From Aeromonas bivalvium (lineage in GTDB: Bacteria > Pseudomonadota > Gammaproteobacteria > Enterobacterales > Aeromonadaceae), in the NCBI RefSeq assembly GCF_000819765.1, contig NZ_CDBT01000010.1, positions 97,625 to 161,624 on the forward strand: 64,000 nt of DNA, given 5' to 3'. The position numbers and the translations under genes were made by a program. Below the pieces are notes generated by a model. That model was not told where the DNA came from, did no database searches, and saw only the letters and a list, made by a program, of their open reading frames with translations. How positions within the stretch are numbered: position 1 is the first letter of the stretch; every line of letters starts with the position of its first letter. Shown piece after piece: positions 63,698 to 64,000 of the stretch.

Positions 63698-64000
63698 TCA
63701 GTGGCGCTCGGAGGCGAGGTTGAGGGTGTACTTGGGCAGCTCCACCACCAGGTCCTCGTCCGCCAGGCGCGCCTGGCAGCTCAGCCGGGATTCCGGCTCC
63801 AGGCCCCAGGCCTTGTCCAGCATGTCGTCTTCCAGCTCGTCGCTCGGCTCGAGGGAATCAAAGCCTTCCCGTACCACGCAGTGGCAGGTGGTGCAGGCGC
63901 AGGATTTCTCGCAGGCATGCTCTATCTCGATGCCGTTGCGCAGGGCGATGTCCAGTATGGTCTCACCGCTCGCCCCTTCCAGGGCCGCGCCCTCCGGGCA
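63698..64000 (-). CDS. fdx: ISC-system [2Fe-2S] ferredoxin (C-terminal part)
   Basis: Electron carrier for iron-sulfur cluster assembly by IscS/IscU. The visible 100 residues hold the four cluster cysteines: CEKSCACTTCHC (three used) and the distal one in RLSCQAR, within EDDMLDKAWGLEPESRLSCQARLADEDLVVELP. About twelve N-terminal residues lie beyond the right edge. The remainder of the isc operon is expected upstream, outside the window. Confidence 0.97.
   Translation of the reverse strand, partial: CPEGAALEGASGETILDIALRNGIEIEHACEKSCACTTCHCVVREGFDSLEPSDELEDDMLDKAWGLEPESRLSCQARLADEDLVVELPKYTLNLASERH

Overview
The window reads as ordinary chromosomal DNA of a GC-rich gammaproteobacterium, most likely an Aeromonas. 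The best marker is a secreted kexin-like serine protease with its dedicated chaperone (42319-44676). Its predicted precursor carries the Asp/His/Ser triad at the spacing I recall for the A. sobria protease ASP. The cmk-rpsA-ihfB-lapA-lapB-pyrF, pdxB-asd-fimV-truA-accD-folC-dedD and der-bamB-yfgM-hisS-ispG-rodZ-pilW-rlmN-ndk orders agree. The genus is an inference from gene content and order, not from a search. I see no tRNA, rRNA, insertion sequence, prophage or CRISPR array.

1-11 kb: the 5' part of queC, a DTW-domain tRNA-modifying enzyme back to back with a rhombosortase, then a minus-strand block pyrF, lapB, lapA, ihfB, rpsA, cmk. Next come ribA, cysB, and a divergent LysR regulator/MFS exporter pair (ynfL/ynfM-like). 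11-18.5 kb: a yecM-like gene coupled to an unknown membrane-anchored protein, a nitroreductase (nfsA), a PAS-GGDEF-EAL protein, a DUF2982-like protein, a LysR regulator, and a response regulator-CheC fusion followed by a lone PAS protein.

18.5-28.6 kb: the complete tyrosine-to-fumarate/acetoacetate operon hppD-hmgA-fahA-maiA with a good TyrR-type palindrome upstream. Then follow an RluA-family pseudouridine synthase, an NMT1-GGDEF hybrid sensor, yccA, yccS and tusE. 28.6-37.2 kb: dedD, folC, accD, truA, fimV, asd and pdxB, all on the minus strand. 37.5-42 kb: a PAP2 phosphatase, a MetQ-like binding protein without a lipobox, a VOC protein, an isochorismatase-like hydrolase and modF.

42-50.7 kb: the protease/chaperone pair with a Fur-like site upstream, ppsA and its regulator ppsR in divergent orientation around a leader rich in palindromes, a small membrane protein, and aroP with two TyrR-like half-matched boxes. 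50.8-60.6 kb: yfgJ, der, bamB, yfgM, hisS, ispG, rodZ, pilW, rlmN and ndk, covering ribosome assembly, outer-membrane assembly, isoprenoid synthesis, cell shape and type IV pili. 60.9-64 kb: two tandem PepB aminopeptidase genes joined by a 32-codon reading frame that overlaps both by ATGA, then the 3' part of fdx from the isc cluster.

I found no large undescribed system. The most unusual local structures are the ATGA-linked small frame between the pepB copies, the shared CATG start of the DTW gene and the rhombosortase, and the hairpin/palindrome arrangement in the ppsA-ppsR intergenic region.
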